Positions 34,426 through 45,522 of a DNA stretch of 61,152 nt are shown piece by piece (position 1 is the first letter of the stretch; each line of letters starts with the position of its first letter). The stretch spans positions 1 through 61,152 of the forward strand of contig CAIMCI010000401.1 in NCBI GenBank assembly GCA_903839465.1, written 5' to 3'. This stretch comes from an uncultured Pseudomonadota bacterium (GTDB lineage Bacteria > Pseudomonadota > Gammaproteobacteria > Steroidobacterales > Steroidobacteraceae). The translations under genes were made by a program, and so were the position numbers. Under the pieces are notes generated by a model. That model was given only the letters and a program-made list of their open reading frames with translations. It was not told the DNA's origin and searched no databases.

Positions 34426-35367
34426 ATGGCAACGATGCACGCAAAGGTTACGGGTAACGGACGCGCCGGCTCGGGCGGCGACGCCGACCCATCGATCAAA
34501 CGATTCCTGGACGCCGTCTGGATGGAGCGCGGCCTGTCGCAGAACACGCTCGCGGCCTACCGGGCAGACCTCACCGCGCTGACCCGCTGGCTCGCCGAGC
34601 GCGACATCGCCGTGACCGACACGACGCGCCCGGAACTGCTCGGCTTCATCGGCTCGCGCGTCGAGGCCGGCGCCCGGCCGCGGTCGACCGCCCGGCAGCT
34701 GTCCAGCTTCCGCCGCTTTTTCCGCTTCCTGCTCCGCGAGGGGGTCGTCAAGGACGATCCGACCGCGCAGATCGCGATGCCCAAGATCGGGCGCAGCCTG
34801 CCGAAGTCGCTGACCGAGGAGGAGGTCATCGCCCTGCTCGGCGCGCCGGCCGTGAGCGACCCGCTCGGACATCGCGACCGCACGATGCTCGAGGTCCTCT
34901 ACGCGACCGGGCTGCGCGTCTCCGAACTCGTCAATCTGAAGTACCAGCAGGTGAACCTGAACCAGGGCGTCATCCGCGTGGTCGGCAAAGGCAACCGCGA
35001 GCGGTTGATCCCGCTCGGCGAGGAATCCGTGCGCTGGCTGGCCGAGTTCGTGCGCGGGCCCCGCGTCGAGATCCTGCTCGAGCGGCAGACCGAGTACCTG
35101 TTCCCGACCCGGCGCGGCGACCGGATGACCCGCCAGGCGTTCTGGCACATCATCAAGCGCTACGCCAAGAAGGCCGCGATCCAGAAGGAACTGTCGCCGC
35201 ACACGCTCCGCCACGCGTTCGCGACCCACCTCCTCAATCACGGCGCGGACCTGCGCGTGGTGCAGATGCTGCTCGGTCACAGCGACCTGTCGACCACGCA
35301 GATCTACACGCACGTCGCGCGCGAGCGCATGAAGGAACTGCACTCCCAGCACCATCCCCGGGGCTGA
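34426..35367 (+). CDS. xerD: Tyrosine recombinase XerD
   Basis: XerD with XerC resolves chromosome dimers at dif. The 313-residue protein has an N-terminal SAM-like core-binding domain (about 20-105) and a catalytic domain with all six expected residues: R164 (ATGLRVSEL), K188 (VVGKGN), H259 and R262 (SPHTLRHAF), H285 (LLGHSD) and nucleophile Y294 (TTQIYTH). GGGAG lies just before the ATG at 34426. Linkage to dsbC downstream is the standard gammaproteobacterial order, so this is the housekeeping recombinase rather than a phage integrase. Confidence 0.95.
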   Translation: MATMHAKVTGNGRAGSGGDADPSIKRFLDAVWMERGLSQNTLAAYRADLTALTRWLAERDIAVTDTTRPELLGFIGSRVEAGARPRSTARQLSSFRRFFRFLLREGVVKDDPTAQIAMPKIGRSLPKSLTEEEVIALLGAPAVSDPLGHRDRTMLEVLYATGLRVSELVNLKYQQVNLNQGVIRVVGKGNRERLIPLGEESVRWLAEFVRGPRVEILLERQTEYLFPTRRGDRMTRQAFWHIIKRYAKKAAIQKELSPHTLRHAFATHLLNHGADLRVVQMLLGHSDLSTTQIYTHVARERMKELHSQHHPRG

Positions 35368-35375
35368 AGCGCCCC

Positions 35376-35396
35376 GGCGCGCGGTTCACCCGCGCC
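35376..35396 (+). terminator. Hairpin after xerD
   Basis: GGCGCG-C-GG and CC-CGCGCC pair around a TTCA loop (eight pairs, one bulged base), nine bases past the xerD stop and just before a candidate dsbC promoter. No U tract follows. Confidence 0.35.
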
Positions 35397-35407
35397 CGGC
35401 GTGGCGC

Positions 35408-35416
35408 TGCTAGAAT
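35408..35416 (+). promoter_or_regulatory. extended -10 promoter element for dsbC
   Basis: TGC followed by TAGAAT matches the extended -10 form TGn-TATAAT in five of six hexamer positions, about 80 bases ahead of dsbC and after the xerD hairpin. No good -35 is seen, which extended -10 promoters can tolerate. Confidence 0.42.
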
Positions 35417-35497
35417 CGGCGGCGTCACGCGCCGGGGACGTCCCCGGCACTGCCCGGTCCAACGGGTCGGCCGTCCACGCTGTCGAGGGTCATAGCC

Positions 35498-36355
35498 ATG
35501 TCCAGTACTTCGTCTTCGGCGCGACGGTTCGCAGTGCGGGGCCCGGTCGCGGCGATCGCTCTGGCCGGCGCTCTCGGGACCGCCCACGCTGGACCGCCGG
35601 CCGCCCCGACCGTTGCCGCCGCGCCCGCGGCGCCGGTAGTTCCGAAGACCGATCCCCGCGCGGTCATCGCCAAGAAGCTCGAAGTCCGCCTCGAGGACGT
35701 GCACAGCTCGCCGATCGCGGGCCTCTACGAAGTGGTCAGCGGCTCCGACGTGCTCTATGTCAGCCCGGACGGGCGCTACGTGGTGCAGGGCGAGATGTAC
35801 GACGTCGATCGTTCCGAGAACATCACCGAGCAGCGCCTGACCCAGATGCGCAGTGGTGCCCTCGCGGAGCTGAAAGCCGTGAGCGACGATCAGGTCATCG
35901 CGTTCGGACCGAAGGACGCGCGCTACACGGTGACGGTATTCACCGACGTCGACTGTGCCTACTGCCGCAAGCTGCACAGCCAGATCGGCGAATACAACAA
36001 ACTCGGGATCCGCATCCGCTACGTGTTCTTCCCGCGCAGTGGCCCGAACACCGCCTCCTGGAGCAAGGCGGAGGCCGTCTGGTGCTCGGCCAACCGACAG
36101 GAGGCGCTGACCCGGGCGAAGCTCGGCGAGACCGTGCCCGGCGCCGCCAAGTGCGCAACGCCCGTGGCCCGGACGTACAAGCTCGCCCACGACCTGATGT
36201 TGCGCGGCACGCCGGGCATCTTTACCGACAAGAACGAGTACATTGCCGGCTACCTGGCGCCGGCGGCCCTGCTCGAGAGGCTTAAGGGCCATGCCGAGAA
36301 GCCGGGCGCAGAGCCCGCCGCCCAGGCCGACCGGGCGAACGGCGCATCCGACTGA
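35498..36355 (+). CDS. dsbC: Thiol:disulfide interchange protein DsbC
   Basis: A periplasmic disulfide isomerase that repairs wrongly paired cysteines and is kept reduced by DsbD. The 285-residue precursor has a signal peptide (cleavage near GTAHA, residue 31), an alanine/proline-rich linker to about 48, the DsbC dimerisation domain (about 50-125) and a thioredoxin domain with active site CAYC (C153, C156) and cis-proline in RGTPGIF (P239). C196 and C219 match the second, structural disulfide. A charged C-terminal tail after residue 262 is longer than usual. It follows xerD as in other gammaproteobacteria and is convergent with fdxA. Confidence 0.95.
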   Translation: MSSTSSSARRFAVRGPVAAIALAGALGTAHAGPPAAPTVAAAPAAPVVPKTDPRAVIAKKLEVRLEDVHSSPIAGLYEVVSGSDVLYVSPDGRYVVQGEMYDVDRSENITEQRLTQMRSGALAELKAVSDDQVIAFGPKDARYTVTVFTDVDCAYCRKLHSQIGEYNKLGIRIRYVFFPRSGPNTASWSKAEAVWCSANRQEALTRAKLGETVPGAAKCATPVARTYKLAHDLMLRGTPGIFTDKNEYIAGYLAPAALLERLKGHAEKPGAEPAAQADRANGASD

Positions 36356-36385
36356 GGACCGCCGTCCGACGCGCGCCGTCGCGGC

Positions 36386-36709
36386 TCAGCGCTCCAGCAG
36401 CTGGAGCTTGCCCGGCTTGCCCTTCCAGTCGTCGGCATCGGCCGGTGCCGGCTTCTTCTCGCTGAGCACCGGCCACTTCTTGGCCAGTTCCGCGTTCAGC
36501 GCCTTGAAGGCGTCCTGGCCGGCCGGCAGGTCTTCCTCGGAGAAAATAGCCTCGGCCGGGCATTCCGGCTCGCACAGCGTGCAGTCGATGCATTCGTCCG
36601 GGTCGATGACAAGGAAGTTCGGGCCCTCGTGGAAGCAGTCCACCGGGCAGACTTCCACGCAGTCCATGTACTTGCACTTGATACAGTTTTCGGTCACTAC
36701 AAAGGTCAT
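36386..36709 (-). CDS. fdxA: 7Fe ferredoxin (3Fe-4S/4Fe-4S)
   Basis: A 107-residue low-potential electron carrier of the Azotobacter FdI type. Cysteines at 9, 12, 17, 21, 25, 40, 43, 46 and 50 match the pattern that binds one 3Fe-4S and one 4Fe-4S cluster, with the second cysteine motif broken as in seven-iron ferredoxins. The lysine-rich C-terminal extension (about 65-107) is also typical. AGGGA precedes the ATG at good spacing. Its redox partners are not encoded nearby. Confidence 0.96.
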   Translation of the reverse strand: MTFVVTENCIKCKYMDCVEVCPVDCFHEGPNFLVIDPDECIDCTLCEPECPAEAIFSEEDLPAGQDAFKALNAELAKKWPVLSEKKPAPADADDWKGKPGKLQLLER

Positions 36710-36810
36710 GGTCGGTCCCTGCGCTTAGGGTTCCTGGCGGGCGGGCGAACGTCCCTGCGGACGCGGCGTGACAGCCGTGGGCCGGCATTCTGCCACAGGC
36801 GGCGCAGACC

Positions 36811-37365
36811 TCAACTTGCCGGGCAGTGGGCGGTCGGGCGCTCGAAATGGGTCACGTGCAGGCGCTCCTCGCCCGCGGCGCGGTCCTCGAGGTACCGGCG
36901 CAGCGCGTAGTCGATGCTGCGAAAGGCAATGTCCTGCCACGGGATCTGGTCCGGAGCCAGCAGCGCGACCTCGAGGCTTTCCGCACCCGGCGCGAATTCC
37001 GGCCGCGTCAGGCGGGCGCGGAACATCATGTGTACCTGTTCGGCGTGCACGACCGTGACCACGGCCACCAGTGAGCCGATGTCGACCCGGGCCGTCGCCT
37101 CTTCCCAGCACTCGCGCGCAGCGCCGGCCTCCAGCGATTCGCCGTTTTCCATGAAGCCCGCCGGAAACGTCCAGTAGCCGTGCCGCGGCTCGATCGCCCG
37201 ACGGCAGAGCAGGATCCGGCCGTCGTACTCCGGGATGCAGCCGACGATGACGCGCGGGTTCTGGTAGTGGATCGTCGCGCATGCCGGGCAGACGTACCGC
37301 GGCAGGTTGTCACCATCGGGTATGCGCAGTTCGACCCGCGCGCCGCACTCGCTGCAGTACTTCAT
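36811..37365 (-). CDS. Nudix hydrolase with N-terminal zinc ribbon
   Basis: A 184-residue Nudix pyrophosphohydrolase. The N-terminus is a zinc ribbon with CSEC (C4, C7) and CPAC (C26, C29), and the Nudix box runs from G70 with E76, R84, E85, E88 and E89 in the right spacing. The layout is like NudC but shorter, without the extra NudC N-terminal domain, so NADH specificity is not assured. It lies between fdxA and the tRNA-Leu gene on the same strand; the gap to fdxA is about 100 bases. Confidence 0.92.
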   Translation of the reverse strand: MKYCSECGARVELRIPDGDNLPRYVCPACATIHYQNPRVIVGCIPEYDGRILLCRRAIEPRHGYWTFPAGFMENGESLEAGAARECWEEATARVDIGSLVAVVTVVHAEQVHMMFRARLTRPEFAPGAESLEVALLAPDQIPWQDIAFRSIDYALRRYLEDRAAGEERLHVTHFERPTAHCPAS

Positions 37366-37429
37366 AGTTCTCGCGTTCCGCCGCAGGCCGGACCGCGCAG
37401 CGCAGGCGGACAGGTTGCGGGTCCTCAGG

Positions 37430-37516
37430 TGGTGCCGGGAGCGGGGGTCGAACCCGCACGCCTGTGAGGGCGGTGGATTTTGAGTCCACTGCGTCTGCCA
37501 ATTCCGCCATCCCGGC
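37430..37516 (-). tRNA. tRNA-Leu (anticodon CAA)
   Basis: Reading the minus strand from 37516, the acceptor stem GCCGGGA pairs with TCCCGGC before A and an encoded CCA (37432-37430). The anticodon stem GTGGA/TCCAC encloses the loop CTCAAAA, giving anticodon CAA for UUG codons. The TpsiC arm GCGGGTTCGACCCCCGC and a long variable arm, as required for leucine tRNAs, are visible. The 87-base length is normal. A candidate -10 TACGAT lies at 37531-37526. Confidence 0.95.
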
Positions 37517-37596
37517 TGTCGCTAAATCGTAGCACGCCTTGGCCGATAGACCGGATTGCAGCACACTGGCTGCAGGCGTTAACGAAGGCAGGGTCC

Positions 37597-38064
37597 GTGC
37601 GTTCATCACCGCTTCTTGCGCTGCCGACCGCGTGCGCCTGCGCGCTCATTGCACTGGCCGGCATCGGCGCGGCCCGCGCGGAAGATGCCGGTGAGGTCAC
37701 GCACCTGCACGTCGGCGGCGGACGCGTACCGACTCTCGGTGCCAGCATCACGGCCGATGCCGGCGGCGAGACCATTTCCGTCGGGCGGGTGCGGGCCGAT
37801 TCGCCGGCGGCGCGTGCGGGTCTGAAGACCGGTGACCGGATCGTGACCGTCAATGGCTGCCGGGTACGCGGCAGTGCCGGCTGGGACGCCGCGCTGGCGC
37901 GGGCACTGCCGGGTGCGACGCTCGTGCTCGGCATCCGGCGGGCGTCGGGTACGGCGGGCGAGGACGCGCTCCTGTACGTCGGCGTGCCCAGCGATGGCCG
38001 TGTGCCCGCCGCCCCGACGGCGGTCGCGCCGGTCGCCGCTCCGGACGCGCCCTGCGCGCCATAA
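37597..38064 (+). CDS. Small secreted PDZ-domain protein
   Basis: A 155-residue exported protein with a PDZ-like domain. The likely start is a GTG at 37597, giving a signal peptide that ends near GAARA (about residue 27). The mature part contains a segment typical of PDZ substrate-binding: GRVRADSPAARAGLKTGDRI, followed by VNGCRVRG. No protease or other catalytic domain is attached, so it may act as an adaptor or binding protein in the periplasm. The proline/alanine tail after residue 132 is low complexity. It is just upstream of queA but with its own start signals; function unknown. Confidence 0.75.
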   Translation: MRSSPLLALPTACACALIALAGIGAARAEDAGEVTHLHVGGGRVPTLGASITADAGGETISVGRVRADSPAARAGLKTGDRIVTVNGCRVRGSAGWDAALARALPGATLVLGIRRASGTAGEDALLYVGVPSDGRVPAAPTAVAPVAAPDAPCAP

Positions 38065-38097
38065 CGGGCGCGGGTCGGGTGCTACCATGCGCGCGCC

Positions 38098-40281
<2,184 letters not shown>

Positions 40282-40320
40282 CGCCGGCTAGAAAACAAAA
40301 CCGCGAACGGTGGGCATACG

Positions 40321-40653
40321 ATGGATTTTCTGATTTCGAGCGCGCAGGCACAGGCCGCCGGCGCCGCGGCCGGCCCCGGCGGGCTGTCGCCGATTTTCCT
40401 GATGGTCGGCATGGTCGTCCTGATGTACTTCATGGTGATCCGGCCGCAGTCGAAGAAAGCCAAGGAACACCGCGAGCTGCTGGCGGCGCTTGCCGTCGGC
40501 AATGAGGTCGTCACGGCCGGCGGACTGCTGGGCAAGATCACCGAGGCCGGGGAGACCTACGTGACCCTCGAGGTCGCCAAGGGCGTCGAGCTGAAGGTGC
40601 AGCGCTTCCAGATCACCCAGGTGCTGCCGAACGGCTCCATCAAGAGCGCCTGA
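40321..40653 (+). CDS. yajC: Preprotein translocase accessory subunit YajC
   Basis: YajC is a small inner-membrane partner of SecDF and the Sec translocon. The 110-residue protein has one membrane helix (about 22-42) containing FLMVGMVVLMYFMVIRPQ, with the conserved IRPQ at its cytoplasmic end, and the short cytoplasmic domain with GNEVVTAGGLLGKI. It is between tgt and secD, the standard position. The start gives MDFLISSAQAQA, typical of gammaproteobacteria. Confidence 0.96.
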   Translation: MDFLISSAQAQAAGAAAGPGGLSPIFLMVGMVVLMYFMVIRPQSKKAKEHRELLAALAVGNEVVTAGGLLGKITEAGETYVTLEVAKGVELKVQRFQITQVLPNGSIKSA

Positions 40654-40700
40654 CCCGCAAGGGTCGCGTCCCTTCCGAACTCCGACAAAACGGTCCCCGA

Positions 40701-42557
40701 ATGAACCGCTACCCTCGCTGGAAGTCGCTGCTTTTTGCCGGCGTCATGCTCCTCGCCCTGCTGCTCGGCCTGCCGAACCTCTTCGGTGAGGCGCCGGCCC
40801 TGCAGTTGTCCCGCAAGGACGGCGAGCCCTTCGCCTCGAACGCGAGCGTCACCGAAGTGACGGCGCTGCTCGCGCAGGACAAGGTGCCGGTCGACACGGC
40901 CTACCTTGCCGACGGCCGTGTCACGATCCGGTTCGCCGACGTCGCCACCCAGCTCAAGGCGCGTGATGCGATCGACAAGGCGAAGCCGGATGGCTACGTG
41001 ATGGCCACGACGTTCGCGTCCAAGGCGCCCGCCTGGGCCCGCGCGATCGGCCTGAAGGCAATGAATCTCGGCCTTGACCTGCGCGGCGGCATCTACCTCG
41101 TCTACGAAGTCGACGTGGACGGCGCGGTGAAGCAGAAGCTCTCGCTGCTGGAGAGGGACTTCCGGCTGAAGCTGCGTGACAGCCGGATTCAGTACCAGTC
41201 GGTCGAGGCCCTGCCCGGTGGCGTGCAGGTCGTGCTCAAGGAAGGCAGCAAGGGCGAAGATGCCCTTACGGCGCTCCGTGATGTCGACCGCTCGCTGGTC
41301 TTCACGTCGGGCATCGACGAGGCCGGCCGCGCGACCCTGCGTACCGTTCTCAACGAGCAGCAGATCAAGGAACGGCAGGACTTCGCGATCCAGCAGAACA
41401 TCACGGCGTTGTCGAACCGCGTCAACGCCCTCGGCGTGTCCGAGGCGACCGTCCAGCGCCAGGGCCTGAGCCGCATCGCCGTACAGCTGCCCGGCGTACA
41501 GGATGCGACCCAGGTGATCCGCCTGCTCGGCAAGACCGCGACCCTCGAGTTCCGGCTGGCCGATACGATCAACAATCCGCTCGAGGCGCAGGCCAGCGGA
41601 CGCGTGCCGCTGGGTACGAAACTCTACAAGGACCGGACGGGTCGGCCGGTGCTCCTCAAGCGCGAGGTGATCGTCACGGGCGATCAGCTCACCGATGCGA
41701 GCGCCGGTTTCCAGAACGGCGAGGTGCAGGTAAGCCTCCGGCTCGACGCCCGTGGCGGCGAGGAGATGCTGCGCACGACGCGCGACAACGTCGGCAAGCC
41801 GATGGCCGTTGTCTTCATCGAGCGCGAGCGCCAGCTGAAGGAGCAGAACGGCGAGAAGGTGGCGGTCGACGTCACCAGCGAGCAGGTCATCAACATCGCG
41901 ACGATCCGCGGCGTTTTCTCCAACCAGTTCCAGATCTCGGGCGTGACGATGCGCGAGGGCCAGGAGCTGGCCAAGCTGCTGCGCGCCGGAGCGCTCGCGG
42001 CGCCTGTCTACATTGTCGAGCAGCGCCTGATCGGTCCGAGTCTCGGCCAGGAGAACATCGACAAGGGCGTGCGCGCCCTGCTGTACGGCTCGCTGGCGCT
42101 CTTCATCTTCATGGCGGTCTACTACAGCGCCTTCGGTGTGATCGCCGACATCGTGCTGGTCTGCAACGTCATCCTGCTCGTCGCGGTGCTGACGCTGGTT
42201 GGCGCCGCCCTGACGCTGCCCGGTATCGCCGGTATCGTGCTTACCGTCGGCATGGCGGTCGACGCGAACATTCTTATCTACGAGCGAATCCGGGAGGAGT
42301 TGCGCATGGGCAACTCGCCCCAGGCGGCGATCAAAGCCGGCTTCGAGAAGGCGTTCTCGGCCATCGCCGACGCAAACGTCACAACCCTGATCGCCGGCAT
42401 CGTCCTCTTCCTGTTCGGGACTGGCCCGATCAAGGGTTTTGCCGTGACGCTGTCGCTCGGCATCCTGACGACGCTGTTTACGGCCCTCATCGGTACGCGC
42501 GCGCTGATCAGTCTGATCTGGGGCTCACGTCGTCGCATCGAACGGCTGCCGGTCTAG
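40701..42557 (+). CDS. secD: Protein translocase subunit SecD
   Basis: SecD uses the proton gradient to help pull secreted proteins out of the Sec channel. The 618-residue protein begins with one helix (MNRYPRWKSLLFAGVML), then a large periplasmic P1 domain with LGLDLRGGIYLVYEVD, and five C-terminal helices with TLPGIAGIVLTVGMAVDANILIYER interrupted only by normal loops. The length is that of the gammaproteobacterial form. secF follows nine bases after its stop. Confidence 0.97.
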   Translation: MNRYPRWKSLLFAGVMLLALLLGLPNLFGEAPALQLSRKDGEPFASNASVTEVTALLAQDKVPVDTAYLADGRVTIRFADVATQLKARDAIDKAKPDGYVMATTFASKAPAWARAIGLKAMNLGLDLRGGIYLVYEVDVDGAVKQKLSLLERDFRLKLRDSRIQYQSVEALPGGVQVVLKEGSKGEDALTALRDVDRSLVFTSGIDEAGRATLRTVLNEQQIKERQDFAIQQNITALSNRVNALGVSEATVQRQGLSRIAVQLPGVQDATQVIRLLGKTATLEFRLADTINNPLEAQASGRVPLGTKLYKDRTGRPVLLKREVIVTGDQLTDASAGFQNGEVQVSLRLDARGGEEMLRTTRDNVGKPMAVVFIERERQLKEQNGEKVAVDVTSEQVINIATIRGVFSNQFQISGVTMREGQELAKLLRAGALAAPVYIVEQRLIGPSLGQENIDKGVRALLYGSLALFIFMAVYYSAFGVIADIVLVCNVILLVAVLTLVGAALTLPGIAGIVLTVGMAVDANILIYERIREELRMGNSPQAAIKAGFEKAFSAIADANVTTLIAGIVLFLFGTGPIKGFAVTLSLGILTTLFTALIGTRALISLIWGSRRRIERLPV

Positions 42558-42566
42558 GAGCGCGCC

Positions 42567-43499
42567 ATGGAATTCTTCCACAACGTCCCGCACATCCCGT
42601 TCATGGCGCAGCGCCGGTTCTGCTACGTGCTGTCGGCCATCCTGATCATCGGTTCGATCCTCGCCATTGGCGCCCGCGGCCTAAACCTTGCGGTCGATTT
42701 CACGGGCGGCGTCGTCACCGAAGCCGAGTTCCCGAACGCCGCCAACCTTGAAGGGACGCGCGCGGCGCTGACCCAGGCCGGGTACCAGGACGTGCAGGTG
42801 CAGATCTTCGGTTCGTCACGCAACGTGCTGGTGCGCCTGCCGCCCGACAACTCGTCGTCGGCAACCGACATTTCCGCGAAGATCGAGAAGGTGCTGAAGG
42901 GCGTCGACAGCAATGTCGTCATCAAGCGCACCGAGGTCGTGGGCGCGACGGTCGGCAAGGAGCTCCTGACCAAGGGCATCACGGCGATGCTCATCACGCT
43001 GCTGCTGATCCTCGCCTACATTGCGGTCCGGTTCCGCTGGAAATTCGGCGTCGGCGCGGTGCTCGCAACCCTGCACGACCCGTTCGTGACGATCGGCGTG
43101 TTCGCGCTGTTCCGCCTGCCGTTCGACCTGTCGGTGCTGGCGGCGGTGCTCGCGGTGATCGGCTACTCGATCAACGAGACCGTCGTTGTGTTCGACCGGG
43201 TCCGCGAGCGCTTCCAGACCATGCGCAAGGCGGCGCCGGTCGAGGTGTTCGACATCGCCATCAACGAGACGCTGTCCCGCACCGTGATCACGAAGTTCGC
43301 GACGCTGATCGTGGTCGTGGCGCTGTATCTCTTTGGCGGCGAGGCGCTGCGCGGTTTCGGACTCGCGCTCATCGTCGGCATCCTCGTCGTGACCTATTCA
43401 TCCATGTACGTCGCGAGCGGCGTCGCTCTCGACCTCGGCGCCAACCGGCGCGACCTGATGCCCGCAGAGCGGCGCGGGCCCGTCGACGAAATGCCCTGA
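42567..43499 (+). CDS. secF: Protein translocase subunit SecF
   Basis: SecF forms the membrane complex with SecD. The 310-residue protein has a first helix, the periplasmic region with LNLAVDFTGGVVTE, and five further helices containing GYSINETVVVFDRVRE and the conserved NETLSRTVITK. It is directly downstream of secD and ends the Sec block; a hairpin lies after it, before kup. Confidence 0.97.
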   Translation: MEFFHNVPHIPFMAQRRFCYVLSAILIIGSILAIGARGLNLAVDFTGGVVTEAEFPNAANLEGTRAALTQAGYQDVQVQIFGSSRNVLVRLPPDNSSSATDISAKIEKVLKGVDSNVVIKRTEVVGATVGKELLTKGITAMLITLLLILAYIAVRFRWKFGVGAVLATLHDPFVTIGVFALFRLPFDLSVLAAVLAVIGYSINETVVVFDRVRERFQTMRKAAPVEVFDIAINETLSRTVITKFATLIVVVALYLFGGEALRGFGLALIVGILVVTYSSMYVASGVALDLGANRRDLMPAERRGPVDEMP

Positions 43500-43511
43500 A
43501 CCCACGCCGAT

Positions 43512-43547
43512 TTCCGGTGCCGCGGGCGTTCGCGGCCGCGACCGGAA
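43512..43547 (+). terminator. Hairpin between secF and kup
   Basis: TTCCGGT (43512-43518) pairs with ACCGGAA (43541-43547), and CCGCG with CGGCG-type bases inside (CCGCG 43520-43524, CGCGG 43531-43535) adds a second stem. It starts 12 bases after the secF stop. No U tract follows, so this is a tentative terminator. Confidence 0.38.
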
Positions 43548-43593
43548 GGGCAGGGCAAGCGAAGCCGAGACGATCGGCAAGGCGAGCTTGGTT

Positions 43594-45504
43594 ATGAACG
43601 ATGCCGTCAATCCGAACTGCCAGTCGGGAGCTGTCACTTCCCAGAACCACGGCCCTCTGCACCTCGTGACGCTGGGTGCTCTGGGCGTCGTCTTCGGCGA
43701 CATCGGCACCAGCCCGCTTTACGCCCTCAAGGCCTGCCTGACGGCCGGCGGAAATCCGCTGCCCGGTCCGGCGGACGTGCTTGGCGTCCTGTCGCTGATC
43801 TTCTGGGCGCTGCTCCTGATCATCACCGTCAAGTACGTGGGCTGCGTGCTGCGGGCCGACAACCGCGGCGAGGGTGGTGCGCTCGCGCTGATGGCGCTCG
43901 TCATCGGCGAGGGAAAAATCCAGCGTCCCGCGCTTATCGCGACACTGGCCCTGCTCGGCTGCGCGCTCTTCTACGGTGACGGCTGCATCACGCCGGCGGT
44001 GTCGGTGTTGTCAGCGGTCGAAGGCCTTGAGGTCGCCGAACCCACCCTCGCCAAGGCCGTGGTGCCGCTGGCCGTCATCTGCCTACTCGGCCTGTTCGCC
44101 TTCCAGCGGCACGGCACGGGGGCGATCGGCAATTTCTTCGGCCCGGTGATGCTCCTGTGGTTCCTCGTGCTCGCGCTGCTCGGCGTGCGGAACATCATCC
44201 AGGCGCCGCTCGTGCTGTGGGCCGTCAATCCGTTCTATGCCGTCAAGTTCCTGTATGTCCACAGCGGGGTCGCCCTTGCCGTGCTCGGTGCGGTGTTCCT
44301 GGCGGTGACCGGCGGGGAGGCCCTTTACGCGGATCTCGGGCACTTCGGTCGCGAACCCATCCGGCTCGCGTGGTTTTTCGTCGCCTGGCCGGCGCTGATC
44401 CTCAACTATTTCGGGCAGGGAGCCCTGATCCTGACCCATCCGGCGGCCATCGAAAACCCCTTCTACCTGCTGGCGCCGTCATGGGCGCTGCTGCCGCTGG
44501 TGTTCCTGGCGACCGCGGCGACCATCATCGCGTCCCAGGCGGTCATTTCCGGCGTCTTCTCCATCACTCAGCAGGCGGAGCATCTGGGGTTCCTGCCCCG
44601 CATCCGGGTGCTGCAGACCTCGGATACCTCGATCGGCCAGATCTACGTCCCGTCCGTGAACTGGATCCTGTGCGCGGCGACGGTGGGCCTCGTGCTCGCA
44701 TTCCGCTCATCCGACGCGCTCACCAACGCCTATGGCATCGCGGTCGCCGGCACGATGGTCATTCAGACGACGCTCCTGACGATGCTCCTGATTGGCCGGT
44801 GGCCGCAGCCAAAGGAACGCGTGTTCCTGCTGGTCGCCGTGCCGATGGGGCTGGTGGATCTCCTCTTCTTCACGGCCAACGCCGAGAAGATTCCCAGCGG
44901 CGGCTGGTTCCCGGTGATGTTCGGCTTCATGGTCTTCGTCGTCATGCGCACCTGGATGCGCGGACGGACCGTTGTCAGCGAGCAGATGCGCCGGCAGGAG
45001 CGCTCGACCCAGAGCTTCCTCGCCGAAATTGCCCGCGAGCCACCACAGCGGGTGCCCGGCATTGCCGTCTTCATGAGCGGCAACAACCAGGGGATCCCGC
45101 GGACGCTGGCGCGCAATGCACGTTACAACGGCGTGCTGCACGCGCATACGATCCTGATGTCCGTGACCACCGCGCGTATCCCCCGCGTGTCGCGTGGCGG
45201 CAAGATCAAGATCACGCGCATCGCCGAGGGAATTGATCGCGTCGAAACCCAGGTCGGCTTCATGGAGCGGCCGGACGTGCCGCGCCTGCTGCGCGATGCC
45301 GAGAAGGCAGGCCTTGGCTACCGGACGGACAACGCGGCGTATTTCCTCGGCCGCGACGAAATCGTGATAGCGAGTCCCCGCGGCATGGCCCGCTGGCGCA
45401 AGTATCTGTTCATGTTCCTTGCCCGCAACTCGGAGTTTGCAGGCGCGCACTTCGGCATCCCGCCGGAACGCATCATCGAACTGGGCGGCCAGGTCCAGAT
45501 CTGA
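43594..45504 (+). CDS. kup: Low-affinity potassium transporter Kup
   Basis: Kup imports potassium with protons across the inner membrane. From the ATG at 43594 it is 636 residues: twelve predicted helices to about residue 460 and a hydrophilic C-terminal domain of about 170 residues. The start of the membrane part has GALGVVFGDIGTSPLYALK, the Kup hallmark, followed by ADNRGEGGALALMAL and FYGDGCITPAVSVLSAVEG. A TTG six bases upstream could also serve as start. It is followed by another transporter gene 18 bases later. Confidence 0.96.
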   Translation: MNDAVNPNCQSGAVTSQNHGPLHLVTLGALGVVFGDIGTSPLYALKACLTAGGNPLPGPADVLGVLSLIFWALLLIITVKYVGCVLRADNRGEGGALALMALVIGEGKIQRPALIATLALLGCALFYGDGCITPAVSVLSAVEGLEVAEPTLAKAVVPLAVICLLGLFAFQRHGTGAIGNFFGPVMLLWFLVLALLGVRNIIQAPLVLWAVNPFYAVKFLYVHSGVALAVLGAVFLAVTGGEALYADLGHFGREPIRLAWFFVAWPALILNYFGQGALILTHPAAIENPFYLLAPSWALLPLVFLATAATIIASQAVISGVFSITQQAEHLGFLPRIRVLQTSDTSIGQIYVPSVNWILCAATVGLVLAFRSSDALTNAYGIAVAGTMVIQTTLLTMLLIGRWPQPKERVFLLVAVPMGLVDLLFFTANAEKIPSGGWFPVMFGFMVFVVMRTWMRGRTVVSEQMRRQERSTQSFLAEIAREPPQRVPGIAVFMSGNNQGIPRTLARNARYNGVLHAHTILMSVTTARIPRVSRGGKIKITRIAEGIDRVETQVGFMERPDVPRLLRDAEKAGLGYRTDNAAYFLGRDEIVIASPRGMARWRKYLFMFLARNSEFAGAHFGIPPERIIELGGQVQI

Positions 45505-45522
45505 GACCGGTGGGGGTGGCCG

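Noticed and set aside
32268-34457. Long plus-strand open frame of 729 codons opposite the dehydrogenase-like and acyltransferase genes
   Set aside because: It is Arg/Gly/Asp-rich with no recognisable domain, and both minus-strand genes beneath it have clear motifs. GC-rich DNA keeps antisense frames open by chance.
34426-35367. Phage or island integrase near tRNA-Leu
   Set aside because: The recombinase has XerD sequence and the xerD-dsbC order. The tRNA is over 2 kb away, with core genes on both sides and no attachment repeat seen.
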